A DNA stretch of 6,505 nucleotides. It comes from an uncultured Gammaproteobacteria bacterium (lineage in GTDB: Bacteria > Pseudomonadota > Gammaproteobacteria > Rariloculales > Rariloculaceae). Where the stretch lies: assembly GCA_946887385.1 (NCBI GenBank), contig CAMPKU010000234.1:1-6505 (forward strand). Direction: 5' to 3'. Shown here piece by piece: positions 1-5,946 of this stretch. The translations under genes were made by a program, and so were the position numbers. The first letter of the stretch is position 1, and every line of letters begins with the position of its first letter. The notes below the pieces were generated by a model. That model was given only the letters and a program-made list of their open reading frames with translations, had not been told where the DNA came from and searched no databases.

Positions 1-1500
1 CGCCGGCCGCAGTATTCGCTCCACCACCGCACGCACCATCACGAACGCCGTGGCAATTGGAATCGCGGCCGCCAATGCCCAAAGGTGAAGGCCGATCGCT
101 GCGGGGCTCCACCGATCCGTGCCCACCGCAAACATCACGAAGATCGCGTATAGGCCTAAACCGAGTATGGTTACCCACAGGCGCGCGCCGTAAACCGCGG
201 CGAAGGCGCGAATGGTGGCGAGCAGCGCAACCACGGTCGAGAAAACGACGAGTCCGACGACCGTAACCCCTGCGAGTCGCCCGGCCGGGATTGCTTGCAC
301 GGAGGCAGCGATCCTCTCGGGGAGCATGCCGAGCGACGTCTCTGCACCGACGAGCGGCAGCGACAACCAGAGACTCGCCGCGATGAAAGCCCATGCGCCC
401 AAGATGCCGCCCGCGGCGACGGCAATTTGCACGGCGGCCAGCCGCGCGGTGCCGATCGGGCGCGTCGCTTCAAACGCATTCATCGGCGCGCGAAGCGACG
501 CCTCGCGGTTCCAGAAGGACGCGCTCACGCTCGCCAAGAACGGCAGGGCCGGCACCACCACTCCGAAGGTAAGGACGAAGATGCCGACGAGCTGCGGTTC
601 CACCTGGCGACCGAGCAGCACCAATAGCGGAACACAAAACGCGAGCAGCAGGCCGATCGCGAGCACGGGCAGTGCGCGCGCCTTCGTCTCGATCCACAGC
701 TCCGCGGCGAGCGGCGACGTCGTCGGACACGGCCAGCGGACGACGGCTAGCGCCGCAGTTCTGAACTGCTCGACGAAACCCTTCGCCGCGATGGTCTCCT
801 GACGTGGAGCCACGGGCGATTGCGGGCGTGGCGGCTTGGCGTCGTGCCTTTGCCTTGCCACGCCTATGACGGTTGCGACGTACGCGAGCGCAACCGCGAG
901 TGCGATCAGCGCGTACTGCGCAACGGAAAGCCGAACCATGTCCGCAGCCACCGGCGGCGGAAAAACGCCGGCCGGCACGTTCCAAGAATTTAGCCACTGC
1001 AGCGCTGCCGGCACTCCGAACAACCCGAGCACGATCGCCGTCAGCGAGCGCAACTTTGCGTCGCGCGTGTACCACATCGACGTGAGGCACAGCACGGCGC
1101 CGGCGCCGAGCAGAATCATGATCGGCGTCACGGGGAAGGGCACGCCGTACACCGCGCGCAACGTCGCCGCCGGGATCGCGTAGATTGCCGCGGACGCCGC
1201 GGCGCGGTAAAGCATCGGTACTGCAACGAACAACGACGTCCTTGCCGGGCGGCCGAACGCGAGCGTGTACGGGAATCCCACGGTCGCGCGTCCCGCGACT
1301 ATGGACATCGACACCAGCGCCATGATCGCAACGAATAAGAGCGTGATGAGCACCAGGTACCCGACACGATCACGGTCCTGCGCGCCGGCGAGCAGCGCCC
1401 AGGCGCCGAGCCCCCCGAGTGCGCCAAAGAAAAGCAGCTGACGGCGCGTGAGCCGCCACGACTCCCAGAGCATCGCCGTTGCGGGCGACCAAAATCTCAT
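1..1500 (-). CDS. Polytopic ABC-type permease subunit with two similar halves (partial, C-terminus off the left edge)
   Basis: The frame is open from an ATG at 1500 to the window edge (500 codons, no stop), so the C-terminus is missing. The protein is very hydrophobic, with about 12 predicted membrane segments (roughly residues 22-40, 47-70, 90-112, 122-145, 152-170, 193-215, 276-297, 303-326, 354-382, 408-430, 439-462, 466-490). A polar, proline-rich cytoplasmic-type linker at about 216-260 splits it into two six-segment halves. The halves look alike: SPATAMLWESW near residue 5 matches SPLAAELWIET near 262, and GRPARTSLFVAV (83-94) matches TRPIGTARLAAV (346-357). The start codon overlaps the stop of the ATPase gene (ATGA), and GGAGG (minus strand, 1509-1505) lies four bases upstream. 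With the ATPase it most likely forms an ABC-2-type exporter in the inner membrane. I recognise no named family; the substrate is unknown. The permease role rests mainly on context. Confidence 0.8.
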   Translation of the reverse strand, partial: MRFWSPATAMLWESWRLTRRQLLFFGALGGLGAWALLAGAQDRDRVGYLVLITLLFVAIMALVSMSIVAGRATVGFPYTLAFGRPARTSLFVAVPMLYRAAASAAIYAIPAATLRAVYGVPFPVTPIMILLGAGAVLCLTSMWYTRDAKLRSLTAIVLGLFGVPAALQWLNSWNVPAGVFPPPVAADMVRLSVAQYALIALAVALAYVATVIGVARQRHDAKPPRPQSPVAPRQETIAAKGFVEQFRTAALAVVRWPCPTTSPLAAELWIETKARALPVLAIGLLLAFCVPLLVLLGRQVEPQLVGIFVLTFGVVVPALPFLASVSASFWNREASLRAPMNAFEATRPIGTARLAAVQIAVAAGGILGAWAFIAASLWLSLPLVGAETSLGMLPERIAASVQAIPAGRLAGVTVVGLVVFSTVVALLATIRAFAAVYGARLWVTILGLGLYAIFVMFAVGTDRWSPAAIGLHLWALAAAIPIATAFVMVRAVVERILRPA

Positions 1501-2399
1501 GCGGCCTCCGCGCGGCGCGTCGCGCGGCCCACGCGCGCGACGAAAATCTCCTCGAGCGTCGCGCTCCGCGACTCCGCGAGCTCCCCGCCGAGCGGCGCCA
1601 CGGCGGCTTGCAGTTCTTCGACGGAGCTCAAGTGCACGACGCTCCAGGTGCGGCCGCTGCCGGTGGTAGTCAACGTTCCGTCGAGCTTCGGCAATCGGTC
1701 GAGGCGCTGGGCAAATCTGAGCGCCGTCACGCAGTGGCCCCCGCGAACATCCTCCACCGAGCCGTTCAGAACCACCTTGCCGTCGTGAATCATCGTCACG
1801 TGGTCCGACATCCGCTCCACTTCGTCGAGCAGATGCGAGGAAAAAATCACCGTTCGGCCGTCGTCCGCAACAGTGCGCACGATCGCGTCGAGAATGTCGT
1901 TCCGCACCACGGCGTCCAAGCCGCTCGAGGGCTCGTCGAGAATCAAGATCTCGGGGCGATGCGCCACCGCGACGACGAGGCCGGCCTGCGCCCGCATGCC
2001 CTGCGACAAGCCCGCGACTTTCCGCTTGCCGTCGAGCTCGAACGTAGCGAGCAGCTCACGCGCGTACTGCATGTCCCAGGTCGGATAGTAAGCTTGGGTA
2101 TAGCGCAGCAATTCGTCGATGCGCATCCACTCGGGCAGCTCGCGGTACTCGGAGAGATAGCCCACGCGGCGCAGCACCGCGACAGGGTCGCGCACCGGGT
2201 CGAGACCGAACATGCGCACCGAGCCGCGCGTGGGCCGCAGCAACCCCAGCAAATGCTTGATCAGCGTGGTCTTCCCCGCGCCGTTCACGCCCACGAGCCC
2301 GTGAACGAGCCCTTGTGTCGCACGAAAATCCACGGCGTCGAGTGCCGTCGTCGCACCGAACTGCCTTGTCAGACCCTGAACCTCAACGATCGTCGTCAT
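1497..2399 (-). CDS. ABC transporter ATP-binding protein, YtrB/CcmA type
   Basis: A 300-residue nucleotide-binding subunit that would hydrolyse ATP at the cytoplasmic face to drive the membrane protein encoded next. Visible motifs: Walker A GVNGAGKTT (37-45), ABC signature LSQGM (131-135), Walker B ILILDEP (151-157) followed by the D-loop SSGLD (158-162), and the switch histidine in SSHLLDE (H189). The Q-loop position reads YLSEY (81-85), with Glu where Gln is usual, and the signature is LSQGM rather than LSGGQ. After about residue 220 comes a 75-80-residue C-terminal extension of the kind common in CcmA-type exporters. The ATG at 2399 is preferred over an in-frame TTG at 2429 because GAGGA (minus strand, 2412-2408) sits eight bases upstream. 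It starts four bases after the GntR stop and overlaps the permease start by four bases, so it is translationally coupled in one operon. The substrate cannot be read from the ATPase. Confidence 0.95.
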   Translation of the reverse strand: MTTIVEVQGLTRQFGATTALDAVDFRATQGLVHGLVGVNGAGKTTLIKHLLGLLRPTRGSVRMFGLDPVRDPVAVLRRVGYLSEYRELPEWMRIDELLRYTQAYYPTWDMQYARELLATFELDGKRKVAGLSQGMRAQAGLVVAVAHRPEILILDEPSSGLDAVVRNDILDAIVRTVADDGRTVIFSSHLLDEVERMSDHVTMIHDGKVVLNGSVEDVRGGHCVTALRFAQRLDRLPKLDGTLTTTGSGRTWSVVHLSSVEELQAAVAPLGGELAESRSATLEEIFVARVGRATRRAEAA

Positions 2400-2403
2400 G
2401 ACA

Positions 2404-2820
2404 TCAGTCCTCACTGCTTGCTTTATCAATTGGGGACTTGCTCGCCATCAGCGCTCGGCGGCGGCGGATCGTGTCGAAGATCTCGTCGAGCGAGAAATTG
2501 AGCTGATGCGCTTCGGTCAACAAAGCGTCGATGCGCTCTTCGATGATGCGTTTGCGCTCACGCGTGGCGAATCGAGGCGGTCCGCCGCCGGCCACGAACG
2601 TGCCCGCACCGTGGCGCTTGCGCACGATGCCGGCCGCCTCGAGCTCGCCGTACGCCTTCACGATCGTGTTAGGTGTGACTTTGAGCTGTTGCGCGAGCGT
2701 GCGGATCGGCGGCAAGTCCTCGCCGATCTCGAGCAGCCCCGATGCAACCATGTAGCGAATTTGATTCACGATTTGGCGGTACAACGGGACGCCATCGGCG
2801 AGACTGATCTTGATATCCAC
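2404..2820 (-). CDS. GntR-family transcriptional regulator, YtrA subfamily
   Basis: A short GntR protein (138 residues from a GTG at 2820) made of a winged-helix DNA-binding domain and a short helical tail, the pattern of the YtrA subfamily, which lacks the large ligand-binding domain of FadR or HutC types. The opening (VPLYRQIVNQIRYMVASG, 11-28) and the core (LPPIRTLAQQLKVTPNTIVK, 36-55; then YGELEAAGIVRKRHGAGTFV, 57-76) are classic GntR sequence. The tail (about 85-125) is rich in Arg and Glu and probably dimerises. The frame stays open to an ATG at 2916, but that start would put the inverted repeat at 2840-2863 inside the gene and add 32 residues unlike the family, so GTG 2820 is preferred. 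No good ribosome site precedes it. As first gene of the ABC operon it probably represses its own transcription, with a ligand or signal I cannot infer. The family call is firm; the start less so. Confidence 0.92.
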   Translation of the reverse strand: MDIKISLADGVPLYRQIVNQIRYMVASGLLEIGEDLPPIRTLAQQLKVTPNTIVKAYGELEAAGIVRKRHGAGTFVAGGGPPRFATRERKRIIEERIDALLTEAHQLNFSLDEIFDTIRRRRALMASKSPIDKASSED

Positions 2821-2839
2821 TTGCGCGCTCGATTGTTCA

Positions 2840-2863
2840 TGTGTACCCGTATAGTGATACACT
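2840..2863. promoter_or_regulatory. Inverted-repeat operator candidate for the GntR regulator
   Basis: Read on the minus strand this is AGTGTA, 12 bases, TACACA: an inverted repeat matching at five of six pairs. It contains nested smaller dyads: GTAT-CACT-ATAC inside it, and AGTG-ATA-CACT on the plus strand (2853-2863). It lies 20 bases upstream of the regulator's GTG start in the divergent region. From memory, the Bacillus subtilis YtrA operator is an AGTGTA / TACACT repeat with a 13-base spacer, which this closely resembles. Binding by the adjacent GntR protein is an inference. Confidence 0.7.
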
Positions 2864-2880
2864 TTGCTTCGGCACGTCAA
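2848..2880 (-). promoter_or_regulatory. Possible promoter of the GntR-ABC operon
   Basis: On the minus strand TTGACG (2880-2875) is a good -35 box. The matching -10 is unclear: TATCAC (2859-2854) gives a 15-base spacer, CACTAT (2856-2851) gives 18, and TATACG (2853-2848) gives 21. All three fall within the inverted repeat, so a bound repressor would block the promoter whichever is used. The leader would be short, about 20 bases or so. Confidence 0.35.
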
Positions 2881-3010
2881 CAAGGCAGCGCCAACCACGC
2901 TGTTCCGTGGCCGCATCGGGCTACCGATCGAGACTGAAGCGCAGTACTGTACGAGCTGCCAGGCTCTCGTTTGCCGGCTCGCGCAAGGACGCCGCCCTGA
3001 ACCAGCTTCT

Positions 3011-3017
3011 AAGGAGG
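3011..3017 (+). promoter_or_regulatory. Strong Shine-Dalgarno site of the ADOP permease gene
   Basis: AAGGAGG lies seven bases before the ATG at 3025, a near-perfect anti-16S match at optimal spacing. It fixes the start of the permease gene and suggests efficient translation once the mRNA is made. Confidence 0.85.
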
Positions 3018-3024
3018 CTGAACC

Positions 3025-5532
3025 ATGCTGACGTCCGAATGGCTCGATACGCTCCGGCGAGATCTAAAGTTCACGCGGCGCGTACTCACCAAGCACCGCG
3101 CCTTAACGGCCACCGCCATCGTTACGCTGGCACTCGGCATCGGCGCGAGCACGGTGATCTACAGCGTCGTCGACGCGGTGCTGCTGCAACCTCTCGACTA
3201 CAACGACTCGGGCGACATCTACCGCATCTATACGGTCGACACGCTGGGGCTGCCGCGTGGCACGACGGGTGGGCCTCACATCGATCCGATGGCCGAGGAG
3301 GGCGAGTCGATTCAGGCCGCGTTCTATGGCTACTCCTTCGAGCAATCCGTGGTGAACGACGAGGGCACGCCGTTCGCAGTCTCCGAGTTCCGCGCCTCGG
3401 ACGAGTTTTTCGATGTCTTCACCGAGCCGTTGCTCATGGGGCGCGAATTCGAGCCCGGCGAGGATTGGCACAACACGGTTCTGAGCTATCAAACATGGCG
3501 CGACGTGTTCGGCTCCGATCCCGACATTCTCGGCAAGCCGATCAATGTCGGCAGCGGTCCGTTGAACGTCATCGGCGTGGCAGCGGAGGGCTTCGACTTC
3601 CCCGTCGGCACGGCAATGTGGACGAAGATCTTCACGTTGCCGGACGGTCAGTCGCTGCCGCTTCTCAATCTGTCGGGCTACGTGCGCGTGCAGCCCGGCG
3701 TCTCGGCGGCCCAAGCGCAGGCGGAGATCGACGTCTTCGCAGGCCGGCTCGGCACATGGCCCGACGGTCGTAAGCTCGAGCTCGTCGCGCGGCCGTTGCT
3801 CGAGGACGTCGTCGGCGATCTGAAGTCCACGCTGTTTATTGTCTCTGGAGCGACGGCGGTGCTGCTCCTGATCGCCTGCATCAATGTGGCGAACTTGCTG
3901 CTCGCGCGCGGCGTGGTTCGGGCGAGCGAGTTCGCGCTGCGCGAGGCGATCGGCGCCCGCCGCTGGCGCATGTTTCGCCAGCTCATGACCGAAAGCTTCG
4001 TGCTGTGCTTCGCGGGCGGCGCCTTCGGACTCGCACTTGCGCTCGGCGCGATCCGACTCTTGCGGGCCGTTGGACCTGCGGATCTGCCGCGGTTCGACAC
4101 GCTGTCGATCGATGCCGACGTGTTCCTGTTCGCGGCCGCTTGCGTGTTGCTCGTGGCGTTCGCGGTGGGGTTTGCGCCCGCGCTGCGCGTCTCGCGCGGC
4201 GATCTGAGCGCCCTGATCAACAGCGGCGGACGATCCGCCTCGTTGGCGCGAGGGCGGAACCGCGTGTTCGGTGCATTGGTGGTCGCGGAAATCGCGTTGG
4301 CGGTCATGCTGGTGATCGGCGCGGGGTTGCTCGTGCGGAGCTTCTCGCAACTGGCGTCCGCCGATGCGGGCTTCGATCCGCGACGCATGGTCACGCTGGT
4401 ACTGAATGTCGCGGGACGCACGGACGTCCGAAACATGAGAATCGATCAGGAGCAGCAGAGTGTCGTCTATGACGGAACTGGCATGTTGGGCGTGGCGCAG
4501 TTCTACCAAGAGCTCATCCGCCGCATCGACGCACTGCCGGGCGTTTCCTCCGCGGGGCTCACGTTTGCGGCGCCGCTGAACCACGGGTTGTTTCCCATCG
4601 TGCTGTGGCCCTATCCCGTCGTGGGCAGCAGCGCGGCCCCCACGGATCAACTCGCGTACGTCTTCCCGGTTTCGCCCGAGTTCTTCACCACGCTTGGCAT
4701 CCGGCCGCTCGCCGGCCGGTTGCTCGAGGCCACCGATCGGCGCGGCGCAGCCGGCGTCACAGTCGTCAACGAAGCGTACGCGCGCGCGTATCTCGATGGG
4801 CAGAATCCCGTCGGCCGCCGGATCGAGCTGCTCGGCGGCAACTGGCGTCCGGGGCAGTCCGCGTTCGGTCAGATCGGCGAGCAGACCGTCGGCCAGGCCG
4901 AGATCGTCGGCGTGATTCCGGACATCAAGCAGGCGAGTCTCCAGGGAGACGCGCAGCCGGCGGTCTACCTCACGCACGAACAACTGACCATGCGCAAGAT
5001 GGCAGTAGTGGTTCGGGCGGAGACGGACGATCCCGCCGCGCTGATTCCGGCGATTCGCGGCGAGCTCGCAGCGATGGACTCCACGATTCCCGCCGTATTC
5101 GCCGTCTACAGCGACATTGTGGCCGCGTCGCTGGCCCGGCACAGGCTCGGCGCACTCGTGCTCGTCGTCTTCGGCCTGGTGTCGTTGACGTTGGCCGCGG
5201 TCGGCACCTACGGCCTGATGTCGTTCTCGATCAATCAGCGCTTCAATGAGATCGCAGTGCGATCCGCATTTGGCGCCGAGCGCGGCCGACTGTTGAAGAT
5301 GTTCGTAACGCGTGCGTTGCGATTGGCCGGGGTCGGCATCGCTTTGGGTATCGTTGGCGCGATCGCCATGCGCCAGCTCGTCGCGAGCCAGCTCTACGAG
5401 ACGAGCGCGTTCGATCCATGGGTGCTTTTGCTCGTGCCGACGACGATGTTGGCGGTGACGCTGGGCGCGTCATACGTGCCGGCGCGCCGAGCGTCGCGCA
5501 TCGACGTCTGCGCGGCGCTGCGCGAGAACTAA
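3025..5532 (+). CDS. ADOP-family duplicated FtsX/MacB-type permease (orphan ABC permease)
   Basis: An 835-residue inner-membrane protein of the duplicated orphan permease type. It opens with the family's hallmark: a short amphipathic N-terminus (LRRDLKFTRRVL, 10-21), a first membrane helix ending LALGIGASTVIYSVVDAVLL (35-54), then a periplasmic MacB-like domain (about 55-265). Three FtsX-type helices follow (about 268-292, 322-346, 366-386), with the FtsX-like stretch ALREAIGARRWRMFRQLMTE (304-323). The second module repeats this plan: helix 413-438, periplasmic domain about 440-705, helices 707-733, 765-785 and 798-820, with the matching EIAVRSAFGAERGRLLKMFV (742-761) and a C-terminal PARRASRID (819-827). 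MacB-type permeases move peptides, lipoproteins or macrolides by mechanotransmission with an ATPase partner; no ATPase is fused or adjacent on this strand. ADOP genes often sit beside a PadR regulator, but here the divergent neighbour is a GntR. The substrate is unknown. The family call is very secure. Confidence 0.95.
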   Translation: MLTSEWLDTLRRDLKFTRRVLTKHRALTATAIVTLALGIGASTVIYSVVDAVLLQPLDYNDSGDIYRIYTVDTLGLPRGTTGGPHIDPMAEEGESIQAAFYGYSFEQSVVNDEGTPFAVSEFRASDEFFDVFTEPLLMGREFEPGEDWHNTVLSYQTWRDVFGSDPDILGKPINVGSGPLNVIGVAAEGFDFPVGTAMWTKIFTLPDGQSLPLLNLSGYVRVQPGVSAAQAQAEIDVFAGRLGTWPDGRKLELVARPLLEDVVGDLKSTLFIVSGATAVLLLIACINVANLLLARGVVRASEFALREAIGARRWRMFRQLMTESFVLCFAGGAFGLALALGAIRLLRAVGPADLPRFDTLSIDADVFLFAAACVLLVAFAVGFAPALRVSRGDLSALINSGGRSASLARGRNRVFGALVVAEIALAVMLVIGAGLLVRSFSQLASADAGFDPRRMVTLVLNVAGRTDVRNMRIDQEQQSVVYDGTGMLGVAQFYQELIRRIDALPGVSSAGLTFAAPLNHGLFPIVLWPYPVVGSSAAPTDQLAYVFPVSPEFFTTLGIRPLAGRLLEATDRRGAAGVTVVNEAYARAYLDGQNPVGRRIELLGGNWRPGQSAFGQIGEQTVGQAEIVGVIPDIKQASLQGDAQPAVYLTHEQLTMRKMAVVVRAETDDPAALIPAIRGELAAMDSTIPAVFAVYSDIVAASLARHRLGALVLVVFGLVSLTLAAVGTYGLMSFSINQRFNEIAVRSAFGAERGRLLKMFVTRALRLAGVGIALGIVGAIAMRQLVASQLYETSAFDPWVLLLVPTTMLAVTLGASYVPARRASRIDVCAALREN

Positions 5533-5573
5533 TGCTCGCGCGCTACGCTCTCGGGAACTAGCGCGGACAACGC

Positions 5574-5591
5574 GGCCGGCGACTGCCGGTT
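5574..5591 (+). other. Small GC hairpin after the permease gene
   Basis: CCGGC (5576-5580) pairs with GCCGG (5585-5589) around a GACT loop, extendable by two G-T pairs. It lies about 40 bases past the permease stop. No T-run follows (the next bases are GAAATT), so it is a poor intrinsic terminator. It might weakly separate the permease transcript from the next operon. It abuts the -35 box at 5590. Confidence 0.3.
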
Positions 5592-5618
5592 GAAATTATG
5601 ACACTTCCTAATTAGGAT
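5590..5618 (+). promoter_or_regulatory. Promoter of the SdpR/SdpI-like operon
   Basis: TTGAAA (5590-5595, five of six to consensus) and TAGGAT (5613-5618, four of six) are separated by an ideal 17 bases in a locally AT-rich stretch. Transcription should begin about 5624-5627, at or within a few bases of the ATG at 5626, so the mRNA may be leaderless. No Shine-Dalgarno sequence precedes that ATG, which fits. Confidence 0.65.
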
Positions 5619-5622
5619 AGTG
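5602..5622. promoter_or_regulatory. Palindromic operator overlapping the -10 box
   Basis: TCCTAATTAGGA (5606-5617) is a perfect 12-base palindrome. Outer arms CACT (5602-5605) and AGTG (5619-5622) extend the symmetry with a one-base offset. It covers the end of the spacer and most of the -10 box, the expected place for the operator of an autorepressing ArsR-superfamily protein. The adjacent gene encodes one, so binding by its product is the simplest inference. Confidence 0.7.
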
Positions 5623-5625
5623 GCT

Positions 5626-5946
5626 ATGAACCGCGTCTTCAAAGCCCTGAGCCACCCGGCCCGCCGCAAGATCGTGGCCATGCTGCAGCAGGGCCCAAAA
5701 TCCTCGGGCGAGATTGCGGCGGCGTTCGATATGGCATGGCCCTCGGTGACGGGGCATCTTTCTGCGCTGAAGGAAGCGAACCTCGTAAACACCGAGCGCG
5801 ATGGGAACTCCGTGCGCTATCGCCTCAATATTTCCGCTGCGGAGGAGGCCGTGGGTTTTCTTCTCGGCATGATGCAGCCGGCGAAGGCGGGCGCACGCAA
5901 GCGCAGAGCGTCGCCTGCGGCCACAAGGCGGGTGAGAACGACATGA
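5626..5946 (+). CDS. ArsR-superfamily repressor, SdpR-like
   Basis: A 106-residue winged-helix repressor. The sequence runs FKALSHPARRKIVAMLQQG (5-23), a helix-turn-helix with SSGEIAAAFDMAWPSVTGHL (26-45) and LSALKEANLV (45-54), then a wing (TERDGNSVRYRLN, 56-68). This is the pattern of the SdpR group rather than metal sensors: it has no cysteine and lacks the ELCVC metal-site motif of ArsR/SmtB. The C-terminal tail (84-106) is unusually basic (GARKRRA...RRVR) and may add non-specific DNA contact. The ATG at 5626 is chosen over a GTG at 5620, because the GTG adds only two residues and lies between the -10 box and the likely transcription start. Its stop overlaps the SdpI-like start (ATGA). 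In Bacillus, SdpR represses its own operon with sdpI and is sequestered at the membrane by SdpI when toxin is present; a similar circuit is plausible here. Confidence 0.92.
   Translation: MNRVFKALSHPARRKIVAMLQQGPKSSGEIAAAFDMAWPSVTGHLSALKEANLVNTERDGNSVRYRLNISAAEEAVGFLLGMMQPAKAGARKRRASPAATRRVRTT

Larger units (their letters stand above)
2821..3024. other. Divergent intergenic control region
   Basis: These 204 bases separate the GntR operon (leftward) from the ADOP permease gene (rightward). The left 60 bases are AT-richer and hold the inverted repeat and the possible minus-strand promoter. I see no convincing plus-strand promoter for the permease: TATAGT (2850-2855) and TACACT (2858-2863) are -10-like but lack a good -35 at the right distance. 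Small dyads occur at 2943-2951 (GTAC-T-GTAC) and 2971-2986 (TTGC/GCAA), with no known meaning. The region ends in a strong ribosome-binding site for the permease gene. Confidence 0.7.

Noticed and set aside
212..802. Plus-strand frame of 196 codons opposite the left membrane protein gene
   Set aside because: Low-complexity Ala/Ser/Thr-rich product without motif or ribosome site. The opposite strand reads as a continuous multi-helix membrane protein in an operon.
470..1090. Minus-strand frame of 206 codons overlapping the left membrane protein gene
   Set aside because: It is an out-of-frame, Arg/Ala-rich reading of the same strand. The in-frame product from 1500 is hydrophobic, uninterrupted and coupled to the ATPase gene.
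1479..2501. Plus-strand frame of 340 codons opposite the ATPase gene
   Set aside because: The opposite strand carries all ABC ATPase motifs; this frame is His/Arg-rich without any recognisable domain.
2398..2937. Plus-strand frame of 179 codons opposite the GntR gene
   Set aside because: It is antisense to a clear GntR helix-turn-helix gene and crosses the divergent promoter region.
2943..2951. GTAC-T-GTAC dyad as a second operator for the permease gene
   Set aside because: It is only four bases per arm, with no recognised -35 or -10 around it; chance is a sufficient explanation.
3103..5142. Long open frame (679 codons) on the minus strand opposite the permease gene
   Set aside because: Its translation is Arg/Glu/His-rich with no domain, and it lies fully antisense to a secure ADOP gene. 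High GC with biased third positions produces such shadow frames.
5574..5591. Rho-independent terminator after the permease gene
   Set aside because: The hairpin has a stem of only five strong pairs and no following T-run, so it is recorded only as a hairpin, not as a terminator.
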